Source: an uncultured Lachnospiraceae bacterium
Lineage (GTDB): Bacteria; Bacillota; Clostridia; Lachnospirales; Lachnospiraceae
Assembly: GCA_910578845.1 (NCBI GenBank)
Contig: CAJTSL010000055.1
Coordinates: 1-21,073 of the forward strand
Direction: 5' to 3'
DNA length: 21,073 nt
Numbering within the stretch: the first letter of the stretch is position 1; each line of letters begins with the position of its first letter. Below, piece after piece: positions 14,076 to 21,073 of this stretch. Below the pieces are notes generated by a model. It worked only from the letters and a program-made list of their open reading frames with translations, was not told where the DNA came from and made no database searches. The position numbers were made by a program, and so were the translations under genes.

Positions 14076-14921
14076 ATGAATGAATATTTATCAATCGGTA
14101 AAGTTTCCAAATTAAAAAACGTCAGCATTAAATCCCTGCGTTACTATGATAAAATCGGCATTTTGAAGCCGGCTTTCGTCAATACGGAGACAAATTACCG
14201 TTATTATACCAAAGAACAGCTCTACCTCCTCGATGCGATCACGCTTTGCATCAAACTGGGCATTCCTTTAAAAGATTTGAACCACTATGTAAATAATGAT
14301 TCCATAAACTTACAGAAGCTTTTATATGACGGTAAAATCCTTGCCGAAGAGAAAATTATGGAAATCCATCAATGCTTAGGCGCTCTACAAGAAACCCTAC
14401 AGCAGCTTTCCACCTCCGTCAATGGCATGGCTAAAATTCCGCCGAACAAAGCCGGCATCCTGCTTCCTGATGGATTCTACCAGAACACGCTTGACGCACG
14501 CACCATTCTGACAGTCCCATTAGAAGATATAGATACGCCAAAATATTACGGGCAATATATACTCAAGCTTTTCGTTACCGCCCAGCAGATAGGCATCAGC
14601 GCATCCTACCCGTCCGGCATCCTGCATGAATACCGGGAAGGGAACTTGACGCGGTATATGTTCCTCAGCATAAGCATAGAAAACACACAGGCTGATACCG
14701 TTCTTGCACAGCAGGACGCTATCCGCACCTTGCCTGCCGGTGATTATATCTGTCGCAAAATCTCCACCCATATGTCAGGATCCGTACAAGAAGAAATGAA
14801 GGAAGTCCTCAAAAGCGACTCTTTCTGCATCATCGAAACGGATACTTCCTCTGCGCAGAACAAAAAAAACGGCTATCCTTTCGAGCTTCAGTATCAGTCC
14901 TCGAACGGCCTGATGCGATAA
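14076..14921 (+). CDS. MerR-family transcriptional regulator with effector-binding domain
   Basis: A 281-residue regulator. The N-terminal MerR winged helix (about 4-72) has SIGKVSKLKNVSIKSLRYYD and the wing segment NYRYYTKEQL; a coiled-coil dimer helix follows (about 75-120). The C-terminal part (about 130-275) resembles a GyrI-like/BmrR-type effector pocket, for example DTPKYYGQYILK and TLPAGDYICRK. Such proteins sense small hydrophobic ligands and often control an exporter; no exporter is adjacent, and the MATE gene is about 10 kb away. A strong AAAGGAGG lies 6 nt before ATG 14076. The promoter contains a nested palindrome fitting autoregulation. The last 28 bp overlap the convergent radical SAM gene. 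Confidence 0.88.
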   Translation: MNEYLSIGKVSKLKNVSIKSLRYYDKIGILKPAFVNTETNYRYYTKEQLYLLDAITLCIKLGIPLKDLNHYVNNDSINLQKLLYDGKILAEEKIMEIHQCLGALQETLQQLSTSVNGMAKIPPNKAGILLPDGFYQNTLDARTILTVPLEDIDTPKYYGQYILKLFVTAQQIGISASYPSGILHEYREGNLTRYMFLSISIENTQADTVLAQQDAIRTLPAGDYICRKISTHMSGSVQEEMKEVLKSDSFCIIETDTSSAQNKKNGYPFELQYQSSNGLMR

Positions 14922-15496
14922 GTCACGCCTAACCCGTCGCAGATTTCCTGACATCGCTTTTCTTCTTCCGGCGTGATCGTCGTCGCTACGGTTGAGAGAA
15001 TGACATTAGGGACATAGTGGCTCACGTTGCCCGCAAAGCGCAGCATTGCCTCATGAGAGCCTATGCCGAATTTACTTCGCGTCAATTTCAAATATTCCTC
15101 TTTGTCCGGTGTGTTCAGGCTAATCGAGATCGTGTCGATCAGTCCTGCATACATCGGCGCAGTATCTTTCCCATAGAGCAGATCAGAAAGCCCGTTCGTG
15201 TTCAGGCGGATGGGCAAGGAAAAATTCTCTTTTACATAGGCCGCCACCTTCAGTAAATCTTCTAGCCGTTCTGTTGGCTCTCCAAAGCCACAGAATACTA
15301 ATTCCTGATATTTGCTCATATCAAACCGCGCAAACTCTGCAATGACCTCCTCTACGCTTGGTTCCCGCTCCAGCCATAAGCTGCCGGAATGATTCATCTC
15401 ATCTCTTGTCTGCCGTAAACAAAAAACACAGGCGCAAGGACACCGGTTCGTCATATTCACATATAGATTCTCATGCACTTCATATAAAATTACCAT
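14894..15496 (-). CDS. TatD-associated radical SAM protein
   Basis: A small radical SAM enzyme of 200 residues. The [4Fe-4S] motif C-x3-C-x2-C is C19, C23, C26 in TNRCPCACVFC, the SAM-binding glycine motif is FCGFGEPT (68-75), and further strands include IRLNTNG and DTISISLNTPD. The short length, the extra Cys in the cluster loop and the overall pattern match the family named for linkage to TatD nuclease (TIGR04038 as I recall it). No TatD gene is present here and the reaction is unknown. The start ATG has AAAGGA 11 nt upstream. The pyridoxal kinase gene lies 30 bp upstream on the same strand, so the two may be cotranscribed. Its 3' end overlaps the MerR gene antisense by 28 bp. Confidence 0.85.
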   Translation of the reverse strand: MVILYEVHENLYVNMTNRCPCACVFCLRQTRDEMNHSGSLWLEREPSVEEVIAEFARFDMSKYQELVFCGFGEPTERLEDLLKVAAYVKENFSLPIRLNTNGLSDLLYGKDTAPMYAGLIDTISISLNTPDKEEYLKLTRSKFGIGSHEAMLRFAGNVSHYVPNVILSTVATTITPEEEKRCQEICDGLGVTYRIRPFED

Positions 15497-15526
15497 TTTC
15501 TTCCCATTCCTTTCCTCTACATCCTA

Positions 15527-16351
15527 TTAATCCCGCTTAAGCTGGAATAAAATTTCTTCAAAACACACGCCGTCCGTCTTCGGGATATCCAATTCTATGG
15601 ATTTTAAGATACACTTTTTCACAAATCCCGATGCCTTTCTCACCGACTTCTCAAACGCGATGCCGTTTACTGCGTCTGCGGCAATCACAGATGCGAAGAC
15701 ATCCCCTGTCCCAGAGCGTTCTGTCCCTACCCGGTGTGTCCGGATCCATTTAGGTTCCTTTCCCTTCTCATATATATAATTGGCTATAAACTCACCCTGC
15801 CGGATCCCCGTGATCACTACCTTCTCCGGTCCTTGCGCGGAAAGCGCCTGCGCCATTTGCAATAGCTCACGCTTCTTCCATCCGCTGTCTTTATACGGCG
15901 TATCTGTCAGCTTACAGCATTCTGTCAAATTCGGCGTCGTAATATCCGCCAAAGAAACCAACTGTTTCATCTCCTGGCAAAGCTCTTGCGTATAGGTAGA
16001 ATACAGCCTCCCATAGTCTCCCATCACCGGGTCTATGATAATCTGCGTGTTTTCCTTGGAAAATGAACGGATGAATTCTTTTACAATCTGAATCTGTCTG
16101 GCCGAGCCTAAAAACCCTGTCGCAATGCCCTCAAAAGAAAGCCCAAGCTGCTTCCAATGCGAAATATACTCTGGCATTTTATCCGTATAATCATCGAAGA
16201 AAAAATGCGGATAGCCTGTGTGATTAGAGAAAACAGACGTCGGCACCGGACAGCACTGAACCCCCAGATAAGAAATAATCGGAAGCGATACGGCAATCGA
16301 ACATCTGCCAAAACCAGATATATCATTAATGACCGCCAGTTTTTTCTGCAT
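15527..16351 (-). CDS. pdxY: Pyridoxal/pyridoxamine kinase (PfkB-like fold)
   Basis: Phosphorylates pyridoxal, pyridoxine or pyridoxamine with ATP in the vitamin B6 salvage pathway. From ATG 16351 the protein has 274 residues, normal for the family. Visible features: the start INDISGFGRCSIAVSLPII, the substrate-lid segment PTSVFSNHTGY, IDPVMGDYG for ATP and metal binding, TPNLTE, and the anion hole with catalytic Asp in SGTGDVFAS. The start is set by AAAGGAAAGGA about 8 nt upstream; an in-frame ATG at 16414 lies before this site. The radical SAM gene follows after 30 bp. The symbol is by family; PdxK or a ThiD-like substrate range cannot be excluded. Confidence 0.88.
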   Translation of the reverse strand: MQKKLAVINDISGFGRCSIAVSLPIISYLGVQCCPVPTSVFSNHTGYPHFFFDDYTDKMPEYISHWKQLGLSFEGIATGFLGSARQIQIVKEFIRSFSKENTQIIIDPVMGDYGRLYSTYTQELCQEMKQLVSLADITTPNLTECCKLTDTPYKDSGWKKRELLQMAQALSAQGPEKVVITGIRQGEFIANYIYEKGKEPKWIRTHRVGTERSGTGDVFASVIAADAVNGIAFEKSVRKASGFVKKCILKSIELDIPKTDGVCFEEILFQLKRD

Positions 16352-16425
16352 ACGCACTGTCCTTTCCTTTCTATCAAAATCTTCATCCCTACACTTTAGC
16401 ACGAAAAAATCCAAACTGCAACCAG

Positions 16426-16455
16426 AAAAAGAGCGCAGCCACCGCCACGCCCTTT
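16426..16455 (-). terminator. Rho-independent terminator of the sigma/anti-sigma operon
   Basis: On the minus strand AAAGGGCG pairs with CGCTCTTT (one G-U), loop of 12 nt, followed by a T run. It lies about 50 nt after the anti-sigma gene stop and before the kinase gene. Confidence 0.75.
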
Positions 16456-16506
16456 ATCAATTCCCTATTTGTCCCTGCTCTAGCCGGCTCCATCCCGGCC
16501 TGGACT

Positions 16507-17280
16507 TTACTCATTCCCGTTCATAATCTCTACTGCCATATCCATCAGCTCCTCCGGGGTAAGGTCCAAATCAAATCCGAATAATTGATAGCGAAGCCCA
16601 TCCTTTTCCCATTCTACATGATTGGCGATCTGCGCCTTTCCCCCATTCTCCCGGGTAGAGACCACTATTCCTTCTTCCTCTGCCTTCCCCAATTCCTTCT
16701 CTGTCACGACAAAATCATTCTCTTCTATCCTGACTTGCTCTTCCCAGTAGGATATCGTAACGTCTCCATAGGATCTGGATGCATCCGCCTCAAATTCCCG
16801 CGTCAAGCTCTCCATCGGTTTCTCCACGGTAAGATAAATCCCAGGCTCCCCTGCCTTCTGATAATCAATATCCATCGTTTTATTCGAATACAGTTTCTGC
16901 CCGTTCTCATCATGTGCATAAGCAGTCCCGATGGAAGCGCCTGCAAAAACATATCCGTTGCGAAAGCTCTCTATATGCTCCACATCAAACCCAAATCTGC
17001 CTTCTGCTTCTTCCATCTGCTCATACGCCTCATATTCAGGCTCATTGGGCACACTACATGAAAAATACGCCGTATTCCCCGCAAACGCTACTCCCGATAC
17101 CAGCAGACAAGCTGCTGCTACCCCGATCACAATTTTCCTTATATTGATATTCTTCATAGATATATCCTCCTTCAATCTGACTGTTTCATGAATTCTTTGC
17201 TTCAATTGTTCGGAAGCAGAAACCTCTTGGCATGCCTCCCGTAATGCTTCCCTGATTTTCCGGTCAAAATCCAGCCCCAT
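16507..17280 (-). CDS. Probable anti-sigma factor with DUF4367-like C-terminus
   Basis: A 257-residue single-pass membrane protein: a cytoplasmic helical part (1-47), one membrane segment (about 49-67) and an extracytoplasmic domain of about 190 acidic residues. The closing stretch HVEWEKDGLRYQLFGFDLD followed by LTPEELMDMAVEIM resembles DUF4367, found at the end of clostridial anti-sigma factors. It lies directly downstream of an ECF sigma gene, so it most likely holds that sigma factor at the membrane until a surface signal arrives. Start: ATG 17280 has AAGGA 7 nt upstream. A TTG at 17367 is in frame but lacks a binding site, so 91 bp separate the two genes. No zinc-binding HxxxCxxC motif is present in the N-terminal part, so it is not a ZAS-type anti-sigma. 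Confidence 0.82.
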   Translation of the reverse strand: MGLDFDRKIREALREACQEVSASEQLKQRIHETVRLKEDISMKNINIRKIVIGVAAACLLVSGVAFAGNTAYFSCSVPNEPEYEAYEQMEEAEGRFGFDVEHIESFRNGYVFAGASIGTAYAHDENGQKLYSNKTMDIDYQKAGEPGIYLTVEKPMESLTREFEADASRSYGDVTISYWEEQVRIEENDFVVTEKELGKAEEEGIVVSTRENGGKAQIANHVEWEKDGLRYQLFGFDLDLTPEELMDMAVEIMNGNE

Positions 17281-17371
17281 CTGTCTATCCTTCCTTTCCT
17301 TTATCTGCTCATCTCTGTTGTCTATATTGGCAAATGCAGAATCTTCCATTACATAACGGTCCCACAAGCGC

Positions 17372-17908
17372 CTACTCCGGCTCCAACGCCCTCTCCATAC
17401 GCTTTCTTGCAGTATATAGCCTAGATTTCACTGTGCCTTCCATAATCCCAAGCATCTTTGCGATCTCCCGTATGCCTAACCCATCATAATAATACAAGAT
17501 CACTACTGTCCTTAACCTGACAGGAAGCGCCCTGACCACGCCGTAAAGCCTCTTTGCTTCTTCCAACTGCATTACTTTATCCAAAGAAGAGGAATCCGTT
17601 CTGTCTTCCATCCTGTTCACAGCCTCTTCATCAGGAAACTCCCTGCGCCGCTTCTTTGCCGCCCGGTATGCTGTTCTGGCCAGGATCTTCATCATCCATG
17701 CCCGAAATCCTCCAATATGCTGTAGCTGTCCTCGATACAGCCATACCTTTAAGAACGCCTCTTGTACAACGTCCTCACTCTCCGAAAGGTTCCCTGTAAT
17801 CAGATATGCCGTACGGATAGCCATATTCTTATATTTTTCGTACAACACATCAAAGGCTTCCCTATTTCCGGCTTTTAACTGTTCTATCAGAATTTCTTCT
17901 TCCATCAT
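17372..17908 (-). CDS. ECF-family RNA polymerase sigma factor
   Basis: Group 4 sigma factor of 178 residues. Region 2 (about 13-80) has FDVLYEKYKNMAIRTAYLI, SESEDVVQEAFLKVW and the -10 recognition helix FRAWMMKILARTAY. Region 4 (about 113-170) has LPVRLRTVVILYYYDGL and the helix-turn-helix IREIAKMLGIMEGTVKSRL. Start: ATG 17908, followed directly by a second ATG, with AAGAGGAAGAGG in front; a GTG at 17932 is in frame but less likely. The anti-sigma gene is just downstream. A possible own-type promoter on the minus strand is TGAACC (17963-17968), 15 bp, GACTCT (17942-17947); this is weak. Confidence 0.92.
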   Translation of the reverse strand: MMEEEILIEQLKAGNREAFDVLYEKYKNMAIRTAYLITGNLSESEDVVQEAFLKVWLYRGQLQHIGGFRAWMMKILARTAYRAAKKRRREFPDEEAVNRMEDRTDSSSLDKVMQLEEAKRLYGVVRALPVRLRTVVILYYYDGLGIREIAKMLGIMEGTVKSRLYTARKRMERALEPE

Positions 17909-18035
17909 ATCCTCTTCCTCTTTTCGGTGCACCTGACTATAAGAGTCATAGGAATCCAGATCGGTTCACTTTATTCGCATTTATTTCCCTTTTTTTCGCA
18001 TTTTTTCTTGCCATCCCAATAAATTGCCTTTATAC

Positions 18036-18062
18036 TAAAAGTATCTAAAACACCGCTAATAT
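18036..18062 (+). promoter_or_regulatory. Sigma-D (sigma-28)-like promoter of the chemoreceptor gene
   Basis: TAAA (18036-18039), exactly 15 bp, GCTAATAT (18055-18062). The motility sigma-D consensus in Bacillus is TAAA-N15-GCCGATAT, so 10 of 12 bases match. The predicted start is about 55 nt before ATG 18125. Confidence 0.5.
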
Positions 18063-18124
18063 CAACATTTTAGTGTCTTTCCAACATCTATACAATAATC
18101 TTACGATATAGGAGAAAATGAACT

Positions 18125-19822
18125 ATGAAGAAAAAGCCTAGCATTATCATTATCTTACTATTACTTTGTTTATTGCCTACCGTTATAGCCATTGGCGTAA
18201 ATGTCATCACTTCGGCTAATTACATGAAAACTACTACGGAAAATGAGATTGAAGGCACATTGCGCTCTACCGGATATACATTGTTAGAAACCTTTAACTG
18301 CATGGATGAAGGTTCGTACTGGCTCTCCGGGAATCTTCTCTATAAAGGAGGCGCCAACTTAAACGACCGCATCAGCGTGGTTGATTTCGTCAAAGAAAAA
18401 ACGGATATTGAGTGTACGCTCTTCTATGGCGATACCCGTTATTTAACAACCATCCTGAAGGAAAACGGCACCCGTATGCTGATGACCCAGTGTTCCGACG
18501 AAGTAAAGAAAATCGTCTTAGAACAAGGCAATACCTATTTTGCCAAGAATATTGAGATCGCCGGCAAAGACTATTACGGCTTCTATATCCCAATTGAAGA
18601 TAAAGGCAACATCATCGGCATGATCTTCACCGGAAAGCCAAGCACTGAACTCTCCCATGCTATGAACGCATATATGTCTTATATCCTTATAATCAGTATA
18701 GTGATGCTAGTCATCATCATCGTGATCGCTTTTATGATTGGACGATTAATTGCCAGACGGATCCAGATTTTACGCGATGAAACCGTGATGCTTTCAGAAG
18801 GCAAGCTAGACTTCCAGGTACAAAACAAAAATATGATCCGGGAGTTATATGAAGTTGCAGCGGCTGCCGAAAAGCTTCGTACCCAATTGATTAATGTCAT
18901 TCAAGTGATCTTAAATTGTGCCAGTAAAGTAGATGCTTCCGTTACACACGTGGACAACTCCCTTGGAAGCTGCGCACAAGCAGTAAAAGATCTGAGCACT
19001 ACCATGGAAGAACTGGCATACGGCGCACAGAGCATGGCAAGCTCCGTGGAAAAACAGGCTTTTGATATGAGCGAGATTTCCAATAACATTACTGAAATCG
19101 CTACAAACTCCCAGTCAACCAAGACGGTCACGGAAAATGTCGCTTCGCTCAGCTATACGGCGAAGTCAAACCTAGATGAGCTACTGAAAGCCAATACATA
19201 TACAACATCCAGTGCAGAAAACGTAATTACAAGTATTTCCAGTGTCAGTGATGCAGTCAATCAGATTACGACAGCCGCACAAATGATCATGGATATATCT
19301 GACCAGACCAATCTGCTCTCTTTAAATGCAAGCATTGAAGCAGCAAGAGCCGGCGAAGCCGGAAGAGGATTTGCCGTCGTAGCCGGGGAAATACAGAAAC
19401 TGGCTGAACAGTCCAATTCCTCTGCGCAGCAAATCCAGTCGATTATAGAAGAGATCACCTTAAAGACAGACGAATGTACCAAAATCGCTGGGCAGATCCA
19501 GGATGCGGTTGGCAAAGAGGCAGATGCATTAAAGAGCGTTAACCGTAGCTTTGACGATGTAGAGAATCATATCGCCGATGCAGAAGCCGCTGTTATCCGG
19601 ATTACAGAGACCGTAGATATTGTAGACCATAGCAAAGTCAGCGTTTTGGATGCTGTCAGTGATCTATCCGGTATTTCCGAAGAAAACGCTGCATCCGCTG
19701 AAGAAGCAAACGCATCTACAGAAGAATTGAGAGCAAGCATCGAAGAAGTTGCCGGACAGGCAAATGAGTTAAAGAACGTTATTGAGCAACTGAATAATAG
19801 TGTTGCGTTCTTCCATCTATAA
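18125..19822 (+). CDS. Methyl-accepting chemotaxis protein
   Basis: Transmembrane chemoreceptor of 565 residues that signals through CheW/CheA. TM1 is about 6-28; an extracellular sensor of about 155 residues looks like a single Cache domain (VDFVKEKTDIECTLFYGDTR, and YYGFYIPIEDKGNIIGMIFTG, quoted in part). TM2 is about 186-209, then HAMP (about 206-260) and a long coiled-coil signalling domain. The hairpin tip reads NLLSLNASIEAARAGEAGRG, followed by FAVVAGEIQKLAEQS, close to the canonical tip. The ligand is unknown; clostridial Cache receptors often bind small carboxylates or amino acids. AGGAGA is 9 nt before ATG 18125. It is a single-gene unit with a sigma-D-like promoter and its own terminator. 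No che or flagellar genes are in the window. Confidence 0.94.
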   Translation: MKKKPSIIIILLLLCLLPTVIAIGVNVITSANYMKTTTENEIEGTLRSTGYTLLETFNCMDEGSYWLSGNLLYKGGANLNDRISVVDFVKEKTDIECTLFYGDTRYLTTILKENGTRMLMTQCSDEVKKIVLEQGNTYFAKNIEIAGKDYYGFYIPIEDKGNIIGMIFTGKPSTELSHAMNAYMSYILIISIVMLVIIIVIAFMIGRLIARRIQILRDETVMLSEGKLDFQVQNKNMIRELYEVAAAAEKLRTQLINVIQVILNCASKVDASVTHVDNSLGSCAQAVKDLSTTMEELAYGAQSMASSVEKQAFDMSEISNNITEIATNSQSTKTVTENVASLSYTAKSNLDELLKANTYTTSSAENVITSISSVSDAVNQITTAAQMIMDISDQTNLLSLNASIEAARAGEAGRGFAVVAGEIQKLAEQSNSSAQQIQSIIEEITLKTDECTKIAGQIQDAVGKEADALKSVNRSFDDVENHIADAEAAVIRITETVDIVDHSKVSVLDAVSDLSGISEENAASAEEANASTEELRASIEEVAGQANELKNVIEQLNNSVAFFHL

Positions 19823-19833
19823 AGCCAATTACA

Positions 19834-19883
19834 AAATGCCCCCAGCCAACACCCAATTTGCAATGGGCAGTCTGGGGGCATTT
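19834..19883 (+). terminator. Rho-independent terminator of the chemoreceptor gene
   Basis: Perfect arms AAATGCCCCCAG and CTGGGGGCATTT enclose 26 nt that contain a small nested CCCA/TGGG pair. It begins 11 nt after the stop codon. The T run is short (TTT then ATAAA). Confidence 0.8.
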
Positions 19884-19959
19884 ATAAATCTGGTTCAGCT
19901 CCAGGCTATTACAATATATACAATGTGAAGAGGATTTCTGTTAAAATTTAAAATTTCTC

Positions 19960-19988
19960 TTGACATTTTCCATAAAACTCTATATAAT
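19960..19988 (+). promoter_or_regulatory. Perfect-consensus sigma-A promoter of tRNA-Arg
   Basis: TTGACA (19960-19965), 17-bp spacer, TATAAT (19983-19988): full consensus. The predicted start is near 19995, about 24 nt before the tRNA. Confidence 0.9.
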
Positions 19989-20018
19989 TTTCTATGTTGT
20001 GAAGCTTTCATAACAAAT

Positions 20019-20092
20019 GTGCGCTTAGCTCAGCTGGATAGAGCGTTTGGCTACGGACCAAAAGGTCGGGGGTTCGAATCCTCTAGCGCACG
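20019..20092 (+). tRNA. tRNA-Arg(ACG)
   Basis: Acceptor GTGCGCT/AGCGCAC, discriminator G, anticodon stem TTTGG/CCAAA around loop CTACGGA, anticodon ACG (A34 normally edited to inosine by TadA to read CGU, CGC and CGA). T-loop TTCGAAT is standard. No encoded CCA; TTTTTT follows directly. Confidence 0.96.
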
Positions 20093-20148
20093 TTTTTTGT
20101 GCAGTTGCGCACTGTTTTTATGCGGTGGCGCACGCGGGTTTATGTGAG
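20086..20148 (+). repeat. Degenerate 21-bp tandem repeat starting inside the tRNA-Arg 3' end
   Basis: GCGCAC starts at 20086 (the tRNA acceptor strand), 20107 and 20128, exactly 21 bp apart. Units 1 and 2 agree at 16 of 21 positions, including the T run and TGC. Unit 3 needs a one-base shift. The array lies between the mature tRNA and the terminator at 20149. It could be a remnant of integration at the tRNA 3' end or simple local duplication. Confidence 0.5.
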
Positions 20149-20186
20149 GCGGAAATGTCGATCAATTCGGCATTTCCGCTCTTTTT
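20149..20186 (+). terminator. Rho-independent terminator of the tRNA-Arg transcript
   Basis: GCGGAAATG (20149-20157) pairs with CATTTCCGC (20171-20179); four more inner pairs including one wobble extend the stem to 13 bp. TCTTTTT follows. It acts on the plus strand about 57 nt past the tRNA. From here to 20303 I see no other feature. Confidence 0.85.
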
Positions 20187-20303
20187 ATGCACAGGACTGA
20201 AATCCCCTGTTTCCTATTTCATTTGGTTTCATTTTAAAGGCTATATTTCCTACTATGCCCTTCCCTGCTTTGTGAACAGTATTTATTATAATGGCTACTT
20301 ACC

Positions 20304-21073
20304 TTATTGGGAAACGGTCAACAAAGAATAAAATAATCCCTTCTCCTTCATAAGTTGATCAAAGGTACCCTGCTCTGCCACTTCTCCATGCTTCAGAACA
20401 ATGATTTCATCATACTTTCTCATCACAGCTTCATCAAGCCTATGGGTCACAATAATACACGTGACATTCTCCATTGCCAAAACGGACTCCATAATGCTAT
20501 TGGCTGTAATCTCATCTAATGCAGCCGTCGCTTCATCCATCAGTAAAACAGACGTATCCCGTAGCAATGCTCTGGCTATGGAAACTCTTTGCTTTTCTCC
20601 TCCCGATAAAGCGCTTCCATTTTCACCGCAAATATAATTCTTTCCATGGCTGGCAATGATTTCCAAGAGCCCTGACTTTAGAAGCGCCGCCTCTACATCT
20701 TTTTCCGGGAAATCTTTGTAGAGAGTGATGTTCTGGTACAGGCTATCGTTAAACACAAAGACATTTTGCTGGACGAGCGATATTGTCTGAAAAAGCGAAT
20801 CCGAACGGATACTTCTTAGATTTCTCCCATCAAACAGTATATTCCCTTCATAATCGTCGGTTATTTGCATTAGCAGATTTAGCAAAGTCGATTTTCCTGA
20901 GCCAGAGCCACCGACAATGGCGTATTTCTTGCCCGGTTGAAAGCGCAGATTGATCTGCCGTAGAACATCGTTACCTTTTTCATATCCAAAAGACAGATTC
21001 TGAACAGTTATGCCGTCTTGCCTTATACCCCATTTGATAGACATATAGAACGAGTGGTATAATCTATCCAGCA
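20304..21073 (-). CDS. ABC exporter, C-terminal nucleotide-binding domain (gene cut by right edge)
   Basis: ATP-binding domain of an exporter-type ABC transporter. Motifs in order: A-loop Tyr in FGYEKGN, Walker A GGSGSGKST, Q-loop SLVQQNVFVFNDSL, signature LSGGEKQR, Walker B VLLMDEAT and H-switch VTHR. An ATG exists at 21044, but the frame stays open upstream to the window edge (residues LDRLYHSFY precede it), there is no ribosome binding site, and the domain begins with no spare N-terminus. So this is most likely the end of a membrane-domain/ATPase fusion of about 550 residues whose start lies beyond 21073. The substrate cannot be told. The gene runs towards tRNA-Arg; no terminator for it is obvious in the 117 bp after its stop. 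Confidence 0.88.
   Translation of the reverse strand, partial: LDRLYHSFYMSIKWGIRQDGITVQNLSFGYEKGNDVLRQINLRFQPGKKYAIVGGSGSGKSTLLNLLMQITDDYEGNILFDGRNLRSIRSDSLFQTISLVQQNVFVFNDSLYQNITLYKDFPEKDVEAALLKSGLLEIIASHGKNYICGENGSALSGGEKQRVSIARALLRDTSVLLMDEATAALDEITANSIMESVLAMENVTCIIVTHRLDEAVMRKYDEIIVLKHGEVAEQGTFDQLMKEKGLFYSLLTVSQ

Noticed and set aside
16329..16526. Small plus-strand frame between kinase and anti-sigma genes
   Set aside because: No ribosome binding site; it runs antisense through a minus-strand terminator and the start of the kinase gene.
20047..20331. 94-residue plus-strand open frame after tRNA-Arg
   Set aside because: It begins inside the tRNA, crosses the terminator at 20149-20186 and overlaps the ABC transporter stop; no ribosome binding site.

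Overview
The window looks like chromosomal DNA of a spore-forming, low-GC Gram-positive of class Clostridia, most likely Lachnospiraceae. This rests on the protein families (MoxR/DUF58/DUF4129, HAAS-domain, TatD-linked radical SAM, MepA-like MATE), strong AGGAGG ribosome binding sites, sigma-A promoters of TTGACA-17-TATAAT type, tRNA genes without encoded CCA, and a candidate sigma-G promoter. I see no transposase, integrase, CRISPR array or rRNA. The species call is inference.

Layout. 1-276: left edge plus the leader of a two-component system. 277-2325: OmpR-type response regulator and histidine kinase. 2376-2558: tRNA-Leu with its own promoter and terminator. 2616-3974: MATE transporter. 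4046-4774: six-tRNA unit on the minus strand (Pro, Gly, Arg, His, Gln, Lys) with a perfect sigma-A promoter and a terminator. 4792-8282: minus-strand housekeeping operon of a THUMP-type RNA methyltransferase, an amidase_3-fold protein that has lost its active site, an XTP/dITP pyrophosphatase and a YfcE-type phosphoesterase. Its promoter is placed so that the mRNA should start at the start codon. 8431-11803: MoxR ATPase, DUF58 protein and a DUF4129-like membrane protein. 11960-12850: a Cys-rich conserved hypothetical protein and a HAAS-domain membrane protein.

12851-14075 is regulatory-rich. It holds a 52-residue Asn/Gln/Lys-rich protein behind a sigma-G-like promoter, a small lipoprotein, three 25-bp-period repeats, and a nested operator at a MerR gene promoter. 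14076-17908: MerR regulator, TatD-linked radical SAM protein, pyridoxal kinase, and an ECF sigma factor with its probable anti-sigma factor. 18036-19883: chemoreceptor behind a sigma-D-like promoter. 19960-20186: tRNA-Arg(ACG) with promoter, a 21-bp-period repeat and a terminator. 20304-21073: the ATP-binding end of an ABC exporter that runs off the right edge.

No large novel system is evident. The most unusual items are the pseudo-amidase, the predicted forespore small protein, the probable leaderless operon, and the two short tandem repeat arrays.
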